Notes: generated from the sequence alone by a model not told the origin. A stretch of DNA of 64,000 bases from Cupriavidus gilardii (GCF_008801915.1 NZ_VZOV01000016.1:1-64000), one strand, 5' to 3'. Counted from the stretch's first letter, positions 18,683 to 27,967 are shown. Program-made: numbers and translations.

Positions 18683-19307
18683 GGTCGGCTCCTTGAAGTG
18701 ATGACGCCACGTCGGCGCCGCTATCGTCACAGCAATATTTGGACCGGCCGCACCGCGAGGCCGCAGCGCTCGCACGTTTTGCCCTCCCTTTGCTCGCGAC
18801 GGTGCTATGACCGCGCTCATTTCCGCTTAAAGATTGAGGCCAAATTACAAGGCGAGGAATATCTTTCAGGAATAAGCTTGCGCGTTGATTACAGCCCGGT
18901 AATGTCGTGGCCTGCCGGCACTTCGAGTTTATGGCGACTTAGTATTTCGCTGGTCATGCGCGGATGACTCCGTTTGATTCGCTTCCTTGGGAGGGGCGAT
19001 GCCAACATTGCTCGGGCTGACCAGTTCGTCCCGCACACGCGCCTCTTCTCGCGTTGCCTTCGCCGACGAGCGTTCTCCCGCGCGATGCCCGGCGCTCAAT
19101 TTGAGACCAGCATTCACGCGCGGGCTATCCAATCACGGCACGCGCTTTGCTATCTGCTTTGCTATCTGTTGGGCTGCCAGTGCCGCCGCGCCACCAAGGG
19201 ACGGCGCCCGGCGCACGCAAGCACCATGGCGTTGACCCGCGATGTCGGGAAGTCCTGGACGCCTGCGCCGATAACCTGTGCCGCCATGAAACTCGGTACA
19301 AGGAGGC
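18683..19307. other. Intergenic region between csp and the oxidoreductase
   Basis: It holds the dyad at 18888. The only frame with a ribosome site is 18999-19235 (GGGAGG before ATG), 78 codons of Arg/Ser-rich sequence that does not look like a known protein and may be the stub of a lost gene. Confidence 0.4.
18888..18903. promoter_or_regulatory. Candidate CopR operator
   Basis: ATTAC, six bases, GTAAT: both half-sites are identical to those at copR-copA. It lies between the leftward csp gene and the rightward oxidoreductase. The distances to the nearest starts (206 and about 405 bp) are longer than at the other sites, except for a doubtful frame starting 96 bp downstream at 18999. Confidence 0.5.
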
Positions 19308-19310
19308 ATG

Positions 19311-20477
19311 ATGGGCTCGATCTCCATCTGGGCGGCCACGCGCCCGCGTCGGCCTCGACCGGCCCTTGAGGGCGACCTGCGCGTCGACGTGGTGATCGTC
19401 GGTGCCGGCATCACGGGCCTGACCGCCGCCCTGCTGCTCGCAAAGACCGCCCGGTCGGTGGCGGCGATCGAAGCCCGTGCCGTAGGCGCGGGTGATAGCG
19501 GCGGCTCCACCGGTAACCTGTATCAGACCGTCACCGGTGGCCTCGAAACGCTGGCGGCTAAGTGCGAAGCGGACACCGCCCGCGCCGTCGTAGCGTCTCG
19601 CGGGGAAGCGATCGCCTGGATCGAGCAGCAAGCGCAGGCGATGGGGCCGAGCAGCGGCTTCCGCCGCTGCCCGATGTACCAGTATCCGCTAAGCCCGGAT
19701 GCCGAGCCGACCATACTGGGGGAGCTGAAGGCATTGCGCGCAGCAGGTCTGGACGCGCAGTTGGCCTCTGAGATGCCCCCCGGCTTGCCCGCCGCAAAGG
19801 GCGCGGTGCTTCTGCTTTCGGCACAAGCGCAGTTCCATCCGATCGGCTATCTGCACGCCTTGGCCCTGCAAGCCGAACACGCCGGCGCCCGCCTCTTCGA
19901 AAACTCCCCTGCCCTCGAGCTGGACCTGGAAGTCGGCGTCGTTCGCACACGGACCGGTACCGCCTTCGGCCACCATATTGTGCTGGCCACCCATTCCCCG
20001 CTGGGTTTTCACTTGGTGCAAGCCGGCATGGCTGTGCGCCGCGAATATGGTTTGGCCTTCCACGAACAAGCCGTTCCGGCTGGCATCTTCTGGGCGCAGG
20101 CCCATCCCAGGCTATCGGTCCGCGGATTGGAGGCAAACGGCAAGCATTACTTGCTTTGCATCGGTGAACACCACGAAACGGGAAGGCATGATGCAGCCGC
20201 GGCACTCGCTCAACTTGAACGGGCCGCGCAGGAATACCTGGCTGTCGGTTCACCCGTTCAGCGCTGGTCGGCACAACACTTTCATTCTCCGGACGGCCTT
20301 CCCTACATCGGCCGGGACGAGTCAGGGGCTTTCATCGCCACTGGTTTCTCCACCGACGGGCTGGTGTACGGCACAGTCGCGGCCCACATCATTACTGATC
20401 AGATCATCGGCGCGCAGAGCCGTTGGAGTTCGCTGTACCTGGGGTCGCTTCAGAGAACGGAAAATATTGCACGCTAA
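19311..20477 (+). CDS. FAD-dependent oxidoreductase (DAO family), 3' end replaced by a transposon end
   Basis: 388 aa. AGGAGG lies four bases before the ATG at 19311 (an ATG at 19308 is the alternative). The FAD-binding motif VVIVGAGITGLTAALLL is at about residues 26-42, and the late FAD-contacting GLPYIGRD...FIATGFSTDGLVYG is present, so this is a glycine/D-amino-acid-oxidase-type flavoprotein. The last residues LGSLQRTENIAR are encoded by a Tn3-family terminal repeat. The native C-terminus, often a Rieske domain in this subfamily, has therefore been cut off. Substrate unknown. Confidence 0.8.
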   Translation: MGSISIWAATRPRRPRPALEGDLRVDVVIVGAGITGLTAALLLAKTARSVAAIEARAVGAGDSGGSTGNLYQTVTGGLETLAAKCEADTARAVVASRGEAIAWIEQQAQAMGPSSGFRRCPMYQYPLSPDAEPTILGELKALRAAGLDAQLASEMPPGLPAAKGAVLLLSAQAQFHPIGYLHALALQAEHAGARLFENSPALELDLEVGVVRTRTGTAFGHHIVLATHSPLGFHLVQAGMAVRREYGLAFHEQAVPAGIFWAQAHPRLSVRGLEANGKHYLLCIGEHHETGRHDAAAALAQLERAAQEYLAVGSPVQRWSAQHFHSPDGLPYIGRDESGAFIATGFSTDGLVYGTVAAHIITDQIIGAQSRWSSLYLGSLQRTENIAR

Positions 20478-20478
20478 G
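20441..20478 (+). repeat. 38-bp terminal repeat of a Tn3-family (Tn21-like) transposon
   Basis: It begins GGGGTCGCTTCAGAGAACGG and ends ATATTGCACGCTAAG, the canonical outer GGGG and inner GCACGCTAAG of Tn21-group inverted repeats. It differs at two positions from the copy at 44349 and points the same way, so the element lies to its right. No transposase or opposite end is visible. Confidence 0.85.
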
Positions 20479-20498
20479 CCAGTCGGCACGGACGTCGG

Positions 20499-21827
20499 CT
20501 ACCGAGCGGCAAAGGCCTGACCTATTTGGTGTGCCCGCTTGACTTCGTCGCTTTGCAAGTAAATCGAGGTGGTGGCCACCGACGCGTGGCGTAGGTTATC
20601 GCGCACGGTGGTCAGTTCCGCGCCGCGAGCGAGGGCGTGTGTAGCGTGGGTATGCCGCGTCCAGTGGGGACTGGCTCGGCGCAGCTTTTCGGCGAGTGTC
20701 GGGTGGTCGCCGGCGATGATGTCCGCGGCCTGGCCAAAGAAGCGCCGCATTACCATCCACAGCCGGGTGCCGGTGATGTTAGTGACGCTGTCCTGCTCCA
20801 GGCTGGCGATCAAGGGTGTCCTGGGGTCCCAACGGGCTGGTGTCACCGGCAGTCCGCGCTGTACAAGATGCTGATCGAGTGCGGTTCGCGCAAGTGGCGG
20901 TAGCGCCACCTTTCCCGGGCGCCCACCTTTGCCGACCAGGTGCAGCCAGCGGTCGTTGCGCTCGTCAGTGCGGATATCGCCCAGCGTCGCGCCAACCAGT
21001 TCGCTGGCCCGCAGGCCGGTCGCGTAGGCAAAATCGAGAATGAAGCGCAAGCGCTGCGCTGCGGGCACGTCCCACCCGTACGACCATTCCAGGCCATCGG
21101 CAATGGTGCGCACCAGCAGCCATTCGCCCTCAGTAAAGCCACGTGTGGTATCGAGTGGCGCGACCCGCGTGCGGCCGCGGACTTTGATGCCGGCAAACGG
21201 GTTGGCCAATACATAGCGCTGCTCGATCAGCCATCGGAACATGGCGCCCAGCACCGTGAGGGCGTAGGCCGTCGAACGTGCCGATAGCCCCCGTGCGAAG
21301 GGGCGCCAGTCGGGCGCGCTGCGTGCCCGCGGTGGCCCGATCCAGCGCTCACGCGGAGTTGGTCGCCGCAGGAACCCGCGGTAGGCGATGGCGTCCTCGG
21401 TCGTAAGCGACGACAGCGCCCGACCGCGCTCGATAATCGCCCACAGGATCAGGCGTTCCGCCTCCTTGCGATAGGCGCGCTGCGTGGTCTGGGTTTCGTG
21501 CAGGGCGAGCCAGGCCTGCACGGCTTCGTAGTCGTTCGATGCGTCGAGCGTGCAGGCCTGTCGCGGTGCCCGGAAGCTGCCTCGCGAGCCGTCCACCTCG
21601 TCGGGCAGTTTCAGCCGCTCCCACGGGACCACCTCGCCTGGCGGCGCGCCGACGATCAGGGCACGCGCACGCTCCGTCAACCGCGGATGGGCGTGGAAGA
21701 AGGCCTCGATGTGCCGCGCGCTCGCTTGCCCCAGCCCCGGGATCGCGCCCCACCAGCGGCGCCGGCGCGGCACGCGCACGGTCAGGTCCGCCAGTGTGGA
21801 AATGCCGTGGGCTCGCAATGCGCGCAC
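20499..21827 (-). CDS. Tyrosine recombinase, N-terminally truncated
   Basis: 442 aa from a doubtful GTG. The same frame stays open to about 21947 without an ATG, so the natural N-terminus is missing. An N-terminal helix-hairpin-like segment (ADLTVRVPRRRRWWGAIPGLG) precedes a SAM-like core-binding domain. The catalytic domain shows Arg in ATGLRASELVG, HxxR in HWTRHTHATHAL, the late His in LRHASVATTSIY and the nucleophile Tyr in the same motif. It ends 21 bp from the Tn3-type repeat and runs toward it. Probably a remnant of a mobile element; activity without the N-terminus is uncertain. Confidence 0.8.
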   Translation of the reverse strand: MRALRAHGISTLADLTVRVPRRRRWWGAIPGLGQASARHIEAFFHAHPRLTERARALIVGAPPGEVVPWERLKLPDEVDGSRGSFRAPRQACTLDASNDYEAVQAWLALHETQTTQRAYRKEAERLILWAIIERGRALSSLTTEDAIAYRGFLRRPTPRERWIGPPRARSAPDWRPFARGLSARSTAYALTVLGAMFRWLIEQRYVLANPFAGIKVRGRTRVAPLDTTRGFTEGEWLLVRTIADGLEWSYGWDVPAAQRLRFILDFAYATGLRASELVGATLGDIRTDERNDRWLHLVGKGGRPGKVALPPLARTALDQHLVQRGLPVTPARWDPRTPLIASLEQDSVTNITGTRLWMVMRRFFGQAADIIAGDHPTLAEKLRRASPHWTRHTHATHALARGAELTTVRDNLRHASVATTSIYLQSDEVKRAHQIGQAFAAR

Positions 21828-22154
21828 GGCCCGCGGTGCCAGCCACAGTTCAATGTCGTCGGTGACCTGTGGCTGCGGCGCAGGCAGAGCACGCAGAACC
21901 CTGATGGCCTGGCCATCGGCGAGGCCATCGGGATTGCGGGGACGCTATGCGTCGATTCACCTACAAACTTGGGCGCCAGCGGCCGTCAGCATTTTCGTTA
22001 AGTTGCTGAGGTGCGTTGGCCGTAGCGAGCGCAGACAGTTGTGACACAGCCGCAACAGCCCTACCGCGGCGGGGAGGGCTGGCAATCGCAGTGATGATAG
22101 TGTGGAACTTGCGGCAGACTGAGACCGCTAACCAACACTCCAGGGAGACCTTTC

Positions 22155-22286
22155 TTGAAACGGATCACCATCATTCTCACGGCCGTTCTGGCCTGTGCGT
22201 CGGGCGGCGTGTGGGCGCATAGTGGTGGGACTGACAGCCAAGGCTGCCATATGGACCACAAGACCGGCATTCGTCACTGCCACTGA
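22155..22286 (+). CDS. Small secreted His/Cys protein (YHYH-like tail)
   Basis: 43 aa from a TTG start with GGGAGA eight bases upstream. A signal peptide (LKRITIILTAVLACASGGVWA) leaves a short mature peptide HSGGTDSQGCHMDHKTGIRHCH. The motif HSGGTDxxGCHxxHKTG...HCH is found in many small bacterial surface peptides, sometimes as the tail of larger proteins, and could bind metal through its five His and two Cys. It has no clear operon partner. Confidence 0.6.
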   Translation: MKRITIILTAVLACASGGVWAHSGGTDSQGCHMDHKTGIRHCH

Positions 22287-22431
22287 AGTCAAGCAGTATT
22301 GCGGCGTCCGCCGACATCGCGGACGCCAGCGGCTTAAGGTCTTGAGTAGTTTGCTCGGCCTCAAAAAAGCGAAGCGGGGCTTCCCTTCTTGCGCCGGTCT
22401 CCGTCCTTGCCTGACCGCGCCACCCTTGCGG

Positions 22432-22995
22432 TTACTTCCACCTTCGTAGCACACGTTGAAACACCAGACTGTTCGGCAGCTGCAGCACCACCTCTTGTCC
22501 TTCGACTGTTGTTTCCAGTAAGGTGGTATAGACGAGATTTACGTCGAGCACACGGCCCTTAATTCCCGGCTTTTCCCCGTTCTCAAGAAGCTCCACAACA
22601 TCCCCAATGCGGAACGCACCGGTGACGTATATCAGGAGCGCGCAGAACAGGTTCGAGAGTACACTCCACGCGGCGAAAAACGCGACCGCCCCGACAGTGG
22701 CAAATCCCGTGAATGCGGTCCACAGGACGGTTCCAGACACGCCCATTCGCTCCAGAGCCCAGAGCGTGGCAGCTACGTACACGATGGTCGCGACCACACG
22801 CAAAGACAGCGCCGCAACTTTTCCTGGCAGAGAATATGTATTGGTCAGCTTTCTAAGCAACCGCCGCGCGATGCGCACTGCTAACCATGCGCCAGCCGCA
22901 ATCAGCACGACCTCGATAGCGGGAACAAGAATGTCGAACCAATCTGCCAGCCACTGCGGCAAGCTTTCGTGTATAGCTTGAAGAAGTTTGTTCAT
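22432..22995 (-). CDS. Compact MscS-family mechanosensitive channel
   Basis: 187 aa, shorter than MscS (about 286). Three membrane helices are visible, the third being the Gly/Ala-rich pore helix (GFATVGAVAFFAAWSVLSNLFCALLIYV), followed by the beta domain (FRIGDVVEL...GRVLDVNLVYTTLLETTVEGQEVVLQLPNS). The alpha/beta C-terminal vestibule is missing and the protein ends LVFQRVLRRWK. Such minimal MscS-like channels are known, so it need not be broken. It stands alone and faces away from the YHYH-like gene. Confidence 0.85.
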   Translation of the reverse strand: MNKLLQAIHESLPQWLADWFDILVPAIEVVLIAAGAWLAVRIARRLLRKLTNTYSLPGKVAALSLRVVATIVYVAATLWALERMGVSGTVLWTAFTGFATVGAVAFFAAWSVLSNLFCALLIYVTGAFRIGDVVELLENGEKPGIKGRVLDVNLVYTTLLETTVEGQEVVLQLPNSLVFQRVLRRWK

Positions 22996-23093
22996 CGAAA
23001 TAGAGATACAGCCACAGCACCGTACTGTGGCACAGATACCAATAATCGGATTTTTACCGTTCCGGTCTTTGCTTGAAGGTCAAGCGCGACAAC

Positions 23094-23726
23094 TTACATG
23101 CCGGCGTCGTGCCTACACTCACCGGTTTTTGATCGAGGTGCAGGCTCGATCGGCTCAACCAACAGATCACCGAAAAAGTAGGCGGCAAATTGATGGCGAT
23201 TGCTGAGGTTCGCCTTGGCGAATACGCCCGCGGCAATTGTCCGCACCGTCACATCATGCCACGCTAGCGAGTGAGCGCACTCTTCAAGGGTCAACCCTTT
23301 TATGAGAAGCATCGCCACTTCCGTTTCCGATGGCGTATATTTCCAGCGCTCGAACTGCAGCAGCATCGACTGCAACAACTGCCGCGTCGCCTGAATTGCC
23401 ACCTCGTTTCGTTCCGCCATCACCTGCCCTCGTACCTTGGCTGCGCCAGGTAGCGCCTCAGAAACAGGTCGGTTTGGGCTGACACGACGACACCGTTTTC
23501 GAATCACGAACCAAAGGATCGCGAGGCCGCCCACTACCTACGCGACTGCGTCGGCGACGACATGAGCGTCCGGTGTTCGCGTTGCAAGGTGGTAGAAATC
23601 CCACGCCTGATAGGTCGAGATTGCCATCAGAAGTGCCGTCAGTCTCGACCGCATAGCAGCGAAGTCCTTGCGACTTTTTGGGGTTGACAACGAACACCCC
23701 GGATCTAAGCGCAGCGCGAAAGACAA
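23094..23726 (-). pseudogene. LuxR-type HTH regulator with an N-terminal membrane region, split by an amber stop
   Basis: A single frame runs from 23726 to 23094 but is interrupted by TAG at 23538-23540. Before it is a region with hydrophobic stretches (RLTALLMAISTYQAWDFYHL...VADAVA), after it VVGGLAILWFVIRKRC and a LuxR-like helix-turn-helix (YTPSETEVAMLLIKGLTLEE...TVRTIAAGVFAKANLSNRHQ). The intact protein would be a two-helix membrane-anchored regulator of about 210 aa. The part after the stop may be made alone from an internal start and keeps the DNA-binding domain. Confidence 0.7.
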
Positions 23727-24251
23727 GCACCTTCGAAAGAGGCTGCGCCTAAGAACATCTGATGGAAAGCGACTTCCTAGGCTTGAGCACTAAGGGTGAT
23801 GAGGCCCGCTGACAACTGCGGGGCGTCAAGTTTACTATGCAGAACATTGCGGCGACATTGCCGAATGGTTACGCACCAACGCATCGAACCCGACGCCCGT
23901 TCTCCGAAGCACTTGGGTTACCATGAGCTAACGCTGACGCTTCGTCAGGCAACTTCTTCTGCCGCAAAGCACTCGACGGCGGACTGCGCCGTCATCATCT
24001 CGTAATCCCCCCGACAGGTGAGCGCCCTAGAATCCCGCTGTTCGCTCTCTGCTGGCCAAGTCGCCATCCTTCGGACTCCCGCGTGAATCGCATCCTCGGC
24101 TCGTGGGGCGTCAAGCGGCGCCGCGTGAACTGCTCCATGATCCAACATCACGACGGCGACGAACCACATCCGGCATCTATGTCGTTGCGCCCTGAGAGCA
24201 TTTGACCAAGCGCGGTAGCAGTGGCCACCGCACACCTGGACGGGCAGTCTC
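23727..24251. other. Upstream region of the glycosyltransferase operon
   Basis: About 525 bases with no recognisable gene. It must contain the promoter of the arnT-like operon; I see no metal-regulator dyad in it. Confidence 0.4.
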
Positions 24252-25877
24252 TTGAAGCGACAGATTTTCATGGCTTTGACCATCGCACTCACGGTGGTCC
24301 TCTGGATGTCCACGCTATCCGTGCGTCCCCTCTATGAACCCGACGAGGGTCGTTACGCCGAGGTTCCGCGCGAGATGTTCGTCTCCGGCGATTGGGTCAC
24401 GCCGCGGTTGAACGGCATCAAGTTCTTCGACAAGCCGCCCCTGCAGTATTGGGCGACCGCCAGCGCCTATACGCTCTTCGGGCCGTCCGAGTGGACAGCA
24501 AGGATCTGGAGTGCGCTTGTGGGACTGCTGGGCGCACTCGCCGCATGGTGGGCGGCGCGATCGCTCTATGACACGCGCATAGGCCTCGCCTCAGCGCTGG
24601 TGCTCATCGGCGCTCCCCTCTGGATTCTCGGCTCGAATCTGACAACAACAGACATTGGTGTCGGCGCACTGCTCGGCAGTGCCGCTCTCGTTTTCGCCGT
24701 GGCCTACCAGAATCGGGAACCTCGCTTATACCCCCTGATCTGGTTGTTGGTCGGTCTGGCATTTCTTGCCAAAGGCCTGATTGCCCTGGTACTGCCAGGA
24801 ATCACGCTGCTGCTATACGGGGCGGTCACTCGACAATTTTCCGCATTTTTTAGCGCGAGATTCTGGCGCTGGAGCCTGCTTGCGGTGGCCATCACCATGC
24901 CTTGGTTTGTCGTGGTGTCCCAGCGCAACCCCGAATTTCTGAATTACTTCTTCATCCACGAACACTTCGCGAGATTCTCGTCCTCGGTTCACGAGCGGGA
25001 CAAGCCATTCTGGTTCTTCCTGGCCGTTGGTGCGGCAGGCGTCCTGCCGTTCATGGGCTTGATTCCCCGTGCTATCGCACTCCGCTCTCGCAGCGCACAG
25101 GCAACGCCTGGCTTCGACGCACGACTGTTTCTGTCGCTGTGGGTAGTCGTTGTCATTGCCTTCTTTTCGATTTCGCGCTCGAAGCTGCCGCTCTATATCC
25201 TGCCCGCCTTACCACCGGTGGCCGTCTTGCTCGCGTACAGATCCATGACTGCAGCCCGCCCCACACTGGCGGCAAGCTTTCTTGCCATGCCTGTGCTCGG
25301 CGTTGCCATCGCCGTGCTGCTATGGCATCCGACAATGTCGAATGCGGTACTGAAGCTCAATATCAGCAATCCGGCCTCATTGCATACCTGGGGCGCCATC
25401 ACGATGGGCATTCTGGTCATCGGTGGCTTCCTGGCCTTTGGGATCGCCCTGCGCGGCCACAGGCTCTGCGCGGTTGCCGTCGCTTCGCTGGCGACGCTGG
25501 CCAGCCTTCAGGCTGGCTTGATGGCGTCTCGGGCGTTTGGGTCCCTCTCCATCAAACCACTTGGCTTGGAAGCCAAGGCGGCGTCCCGCGACAACACACA
25601 ACTGTTCAACGTGGGCCAGATTGACCGAGGTCTGGCGTTTTACGCCGAACGAGAACCGATCATTGTCGGGGCCAGATCCGAGCTGGATCTCGGCTTCTCG
25701 GTCGAGCCCGACAAGTGGATTGCTAATGAAGAAGCTTTTGCGCAGCGATGGCTGACCCCTGGTCACAAGCTCGCGGTCATGCGGCACGAGACGTTTCATC
25801 GACTGAGACCGCTGCTCGGCGGCAACACAACTGTGATCGGACGACATGGCGTCAACGTTCTGGTGCAAAAACCATGA
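24252..25877 (+). CDS. ArnT/PMT-family membrane glycosyltransferase
   Basis: 541 aa from a TTG (an in-frame ATG lies at 24270; neither has a strong ribosome site). It is a GT-C fold enzyme with about 12 helices. The first periplasmic loop carries the catalytic DEGRY motif in LYEPDEGRYAEVPREM, followed by FDKPPLQYW, as in ArnT, which transfers aminoarabinose from a polyprenyl carrier to lipid A. With GtrA and GtrB immediately downstream, the transferred sugar is more likely a GtrB product moved onto LPS or another envelope glycan. The ATGA overlap with gtrA indicates translational coupling. Confidence 0.85.
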   Translation: MKRQIFMALTIALTVVLWMSTLSVRPLYEPDEGRYAEVPREMFVSGDWVTPRLNGIKFFDKPPLQYWATASAYTLFGPSEWTARIWSALVGLLGALAAWWAARSLYDTRIGLASALVLIGAPLWILGSNLTTTDIGVGALLGSAALVFAVAYQNREPRLYPLIWLLVGLAFLAKGLIALVLPGITLLLYGAVTRQFSAFFSARFWRWSLLAVAITMPWFVVVSQRNPEFLNYFFIHEHFARFSSSVHERDKPFWFFLAVGAAGVLPFMGLIPRAIALRSRSAQATPGFDARLFLSLWVVVVIAFFSISRSKLPLYILPALPPVAVLLAYRSMTAARPTLAASFLAMPVLGVAIAVLLWHPTMSNAVLKLNISNPASLHTWGAITMGILVIGGFLAFGIALRGHRLCAVAVASLATLASLQAGLMASRAFGSLSIKPLGLEAKAASRDNTQLFNVGQIDRGLAFYAEREPIIVGARSELDLGFSVEPDKWIANEEAFAQRWLTPGHKLAVMRHETFHRLRPLLGGNTTVIGRHGVNVLVQKP

Positions 25878-26257
25878 ACATCCCATCACGATTTGTACGG
25901 TTTCTGGGCGCGGGGGCGACGGCAACCGCTACACACTACGCAACACTGATCACGCTGGTCGGTTTCGGGGTTGCAGCGCTACCGGCGTCTGCCGCCGGCA
26001 GTGTTGCAGGCCTTCTGACGCACTACTGCATCAGCAGCCGATGGGTGTTCACACCAGTCCGACCACAACGCGCCACTTTCGGACGGTTCATTCTCGTTTC
26101 CGCGCTGGCGTTCTTTCTTAACTCACTTCTGATGTGGGCTGGACTAGCATTGGGGCTTCACTACCTGGTTGCTCAAATCCTCTCGACAATTTTCGTCATG
26201 TTGGTCAACTACGTACTCCATGCAAATTGGACGTTCATGAATGGAGCGATGCGATGA
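25874..26257 (+). CDS. GtrA-like flippase
   Basis: 127 aa with four membrane helices and the GtrA signature: FVRFLGAGATATATHYATL at the N-terminus, then THYCISSRWVF and a final helix with NYVLHANWTF. GtrA proteins flip polyprenyl-phosphate-linked sugars across the inner membrane. It overlaps the upstream ArnT-like gene by ATGA and the downstream GtrB-like gene by the same four bases. The three form one translationally coupled glycosylation unit. Confidence 0.88.
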   Translation: MNIPSRFVRFLGAGATATATHYATLITLVGFGVAALPASAAGSVAGLLTHYCISSRWVFTPVRPQRATFGRFILVSALAFFLNSLLMWAGLALGLHYLVAQILSTIFVMLVNYVLHANWTFMNGAMR

Positions 26258-27375
26258 ATGCCGCCAGCCTGCTGCCAGAGAAGATCTCGGTCGTCGTACC
26301 GCTCTTCAATGAAGAAGCTGTCCTGCCACAGTTTCACTTTCGGCTTCTCCGCGTGATGGATGGATTGGCATCGGACTACGAGATTATCTACGTGGACGAT
26401 GGCAGCCGCGATCGATCACTGGCGGTTGCACACAATCTCAAGGCGGCCGAAGCGCGCGTCGGCATTGTCGAGCTGAGTCGCAACTTCGGCAAGGAAGCCG
26501 CGCTAACGGCGGGCCTCGACGTGGCAAGCGGCGACGCCGTTGTGATCATCGACGCCGATCTGCAGGATCCGCCCGAACTGATTCCGTCGTTGATCGAGAA
26601 ATGGCGCGAGGGGTTCGACGTGGTGTACGCCACGCGCACTTCCCGGGATGGCGAATCGTTCCTCAAGAAGTTCACCGCGCACTGGTTTTACCGCCTGATG
26701 GGCAAGCTCAGCGATACGGAGATTCCGGCCGACACCGGCGACTTCCGCGTCATGAGCCGTCGTGCCGTTGCCGCACTCGGACAACTCCGGGAGCAGCACC
26801 GCTTCATGAAGGGGCTGTATGCCTGGATAGGATTCCGGCAGACGGCCGTCTTGTATCGGCGTGACGCGCGGGCATCCGGGACGACCAAGTTCAACTACCG
26901 CAAGCTGTTGCGTTTTGCCGTGGATGGCATCACTGCCTTTTCCACCGTGCCGCTCAAGTTTGCAACCTCGATCGGCCTGCTTGTTGCCGTTCCCGCCTTT
27001 GGCATGGCCGCCTTCATCGTTGGCAAGACGCTGCTCTACGGCGACCCCGTACACGGCTACCCATCCATGATGACCGCCCTGCTTCTGCTGGGCGGCCTGC
27101 AACTGGTTTTCCTAGGCGTGCTCGGGGAATATGTTGGGCGTCTGTTCAATGAAGTCAAGCGGCGGCCGGTGTATCTGGTGGCAAGCTATACGGCGCCGAT
27201 CGGCCCCGGCACCCCCACCGCTGAGCCGGGGCAGGTGGCCGCAGCGACACGGGGTGGCACCCCGCCTGCAGCAATCTTTCACGCACCCGGATGCCCGGAA
27301 GGCAAAGCTCCTGGCCTCCCCGAGGCTCCTCAGCGGGATGCCATCCTCACGGAAACCCTTGCGCCAAGCCGATAG
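26254..27375 (+). CDS. GtrB/DPM1-like polyprenyl-phosphate glycosyltransferase
   Basis: 373 aa. The GT2 catalytic domain begins ISVVVPLFNEEAVLP, with the UDP-sugar/metal Asp in YVDDGSRDRSL and IDADLQDPPEL, and the acceptor motif QHRFMKGLYAWIGF. Two membrane helices follow at about 240-310, the DPM1 type 2 arrangement of GtrB and ArnC. It charges undecaprenyl phosphate with a sugar on the cytosolic face; GtrA flips it and the ArnT-like enzyme attaches it outside. The Pro-rich C-terminal tail of about 60 residues after LVASYTAP is unusual. Confidence 0.9.
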   Translation: MNAASLLPEKISVVVPLFNEEAVLPQFHFRLLRVMDGLASDYEIIYVDDGSRDRSLAVAHNLKAAEARVGIVELSRNFGKEAALTAGLDVASGDAVVIIDADLQDPPELIPSLIEKWREGFDVVYATRTSRDGESFLKKFTAHWFYRLMGKLSDTEIPADTGDFRVMSRRAVAALGQLREQHRFMKGLYAWIGFRQTAVLYRRDARASGTTKFNYRKLLRFAVDGITAFSTVPLKFATSIGLLVAVPAFGMAAFIVGKTLLYGDPVHGYPSMMTALLLLGGLQLVFLGVLGEYVGRLFNEVKRRPVYLVASYTAPIGPGTPTAEPGQVAAATRGGTPPAAIFHAPGCPEGKAPGLPEAPQRDAILTETLAPSR

Positions 27376-27610
27376 ACAGCCCGCCTTCCATGCGCTCTCA
27401 CGACATGGCCAGCAACTATCGGGATCATGACGTTTTCGAAAGAAAGAGCCTCGTATTCAACTTATTCCGTTCTTCGCATCCACCGACCATTGACCCTGTA
27501 GTCACTACAGACTATTTACTACAGGCATTGGCTGACGCGTAGCAGCGCAAGTCGTCGCAGCACCCGACACCACGGGGCCGCAGCGACGATCCATCCACTT
27601 AGGAGGAATG

Positions 27611-27910
27611 ATGGGTTTCTTGGAAAGGCTCATGGGCCGTCACAGCGGCGGTCATCACGGCGGCGGAAGTGAGCACGGTCGTCGAGGAGGTCATCATGAT
27701 GGTGGCGGCAGCTACGGCTATGGGAATCCTTTGCCACCACAAAGCCCCGCCGGCGTCCACTGCCCCAACTGCGGCACGGTGAGCGCCCAGGGCGCGCGCT
27801 TCTGCCAGCAATGCGGCAGTTCACTGGCTCCGGCGCCGTGCAGTCGATGCGGCACCTTACTCCCACGCGACGCAAAGTTCTGTGGAAGTTGCGGCAATGC
27901 CGCCAAATGA
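27611..27910 (+). CDS. Double zinc-ribbon small protein
   Basis: 99 aa. AGGAGG lies four bases before the ATG at 27611 (an ATG at 27608 is too close). A Gly/His-rich N-terminal half (HSGGHHGGGSEHGRRGGHHD) is followed by two zinc ribbons, CPNCGTVSAQGARFCQQCG and CSRCGTLLPRDAKFCGSCG, each a CxxC...CxxC site. It is cytosolic. Zinc binding is expected from the Cys pattern. It lies between the glycosyltransferase operon and czcP, so a zinc-sensing or zinc-storage role is conceivable but not shown. Confidence 0.75.
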   Translation: MGFLERLMGRHSGGHHGGGSEHGRRGGHHDGGGSYGYGNPLPPQSPAGVHCPNCGTVSAQGARFCQQCGSSLAPAPCSRCGTLLPRDAKFCGSCGNAAK

Positions 27911-27967
27911 GTCGGCGGCCATAGCTGCCGCCGCATCTGGCATCGCCATCATTGCGGCCGGGGCCCG

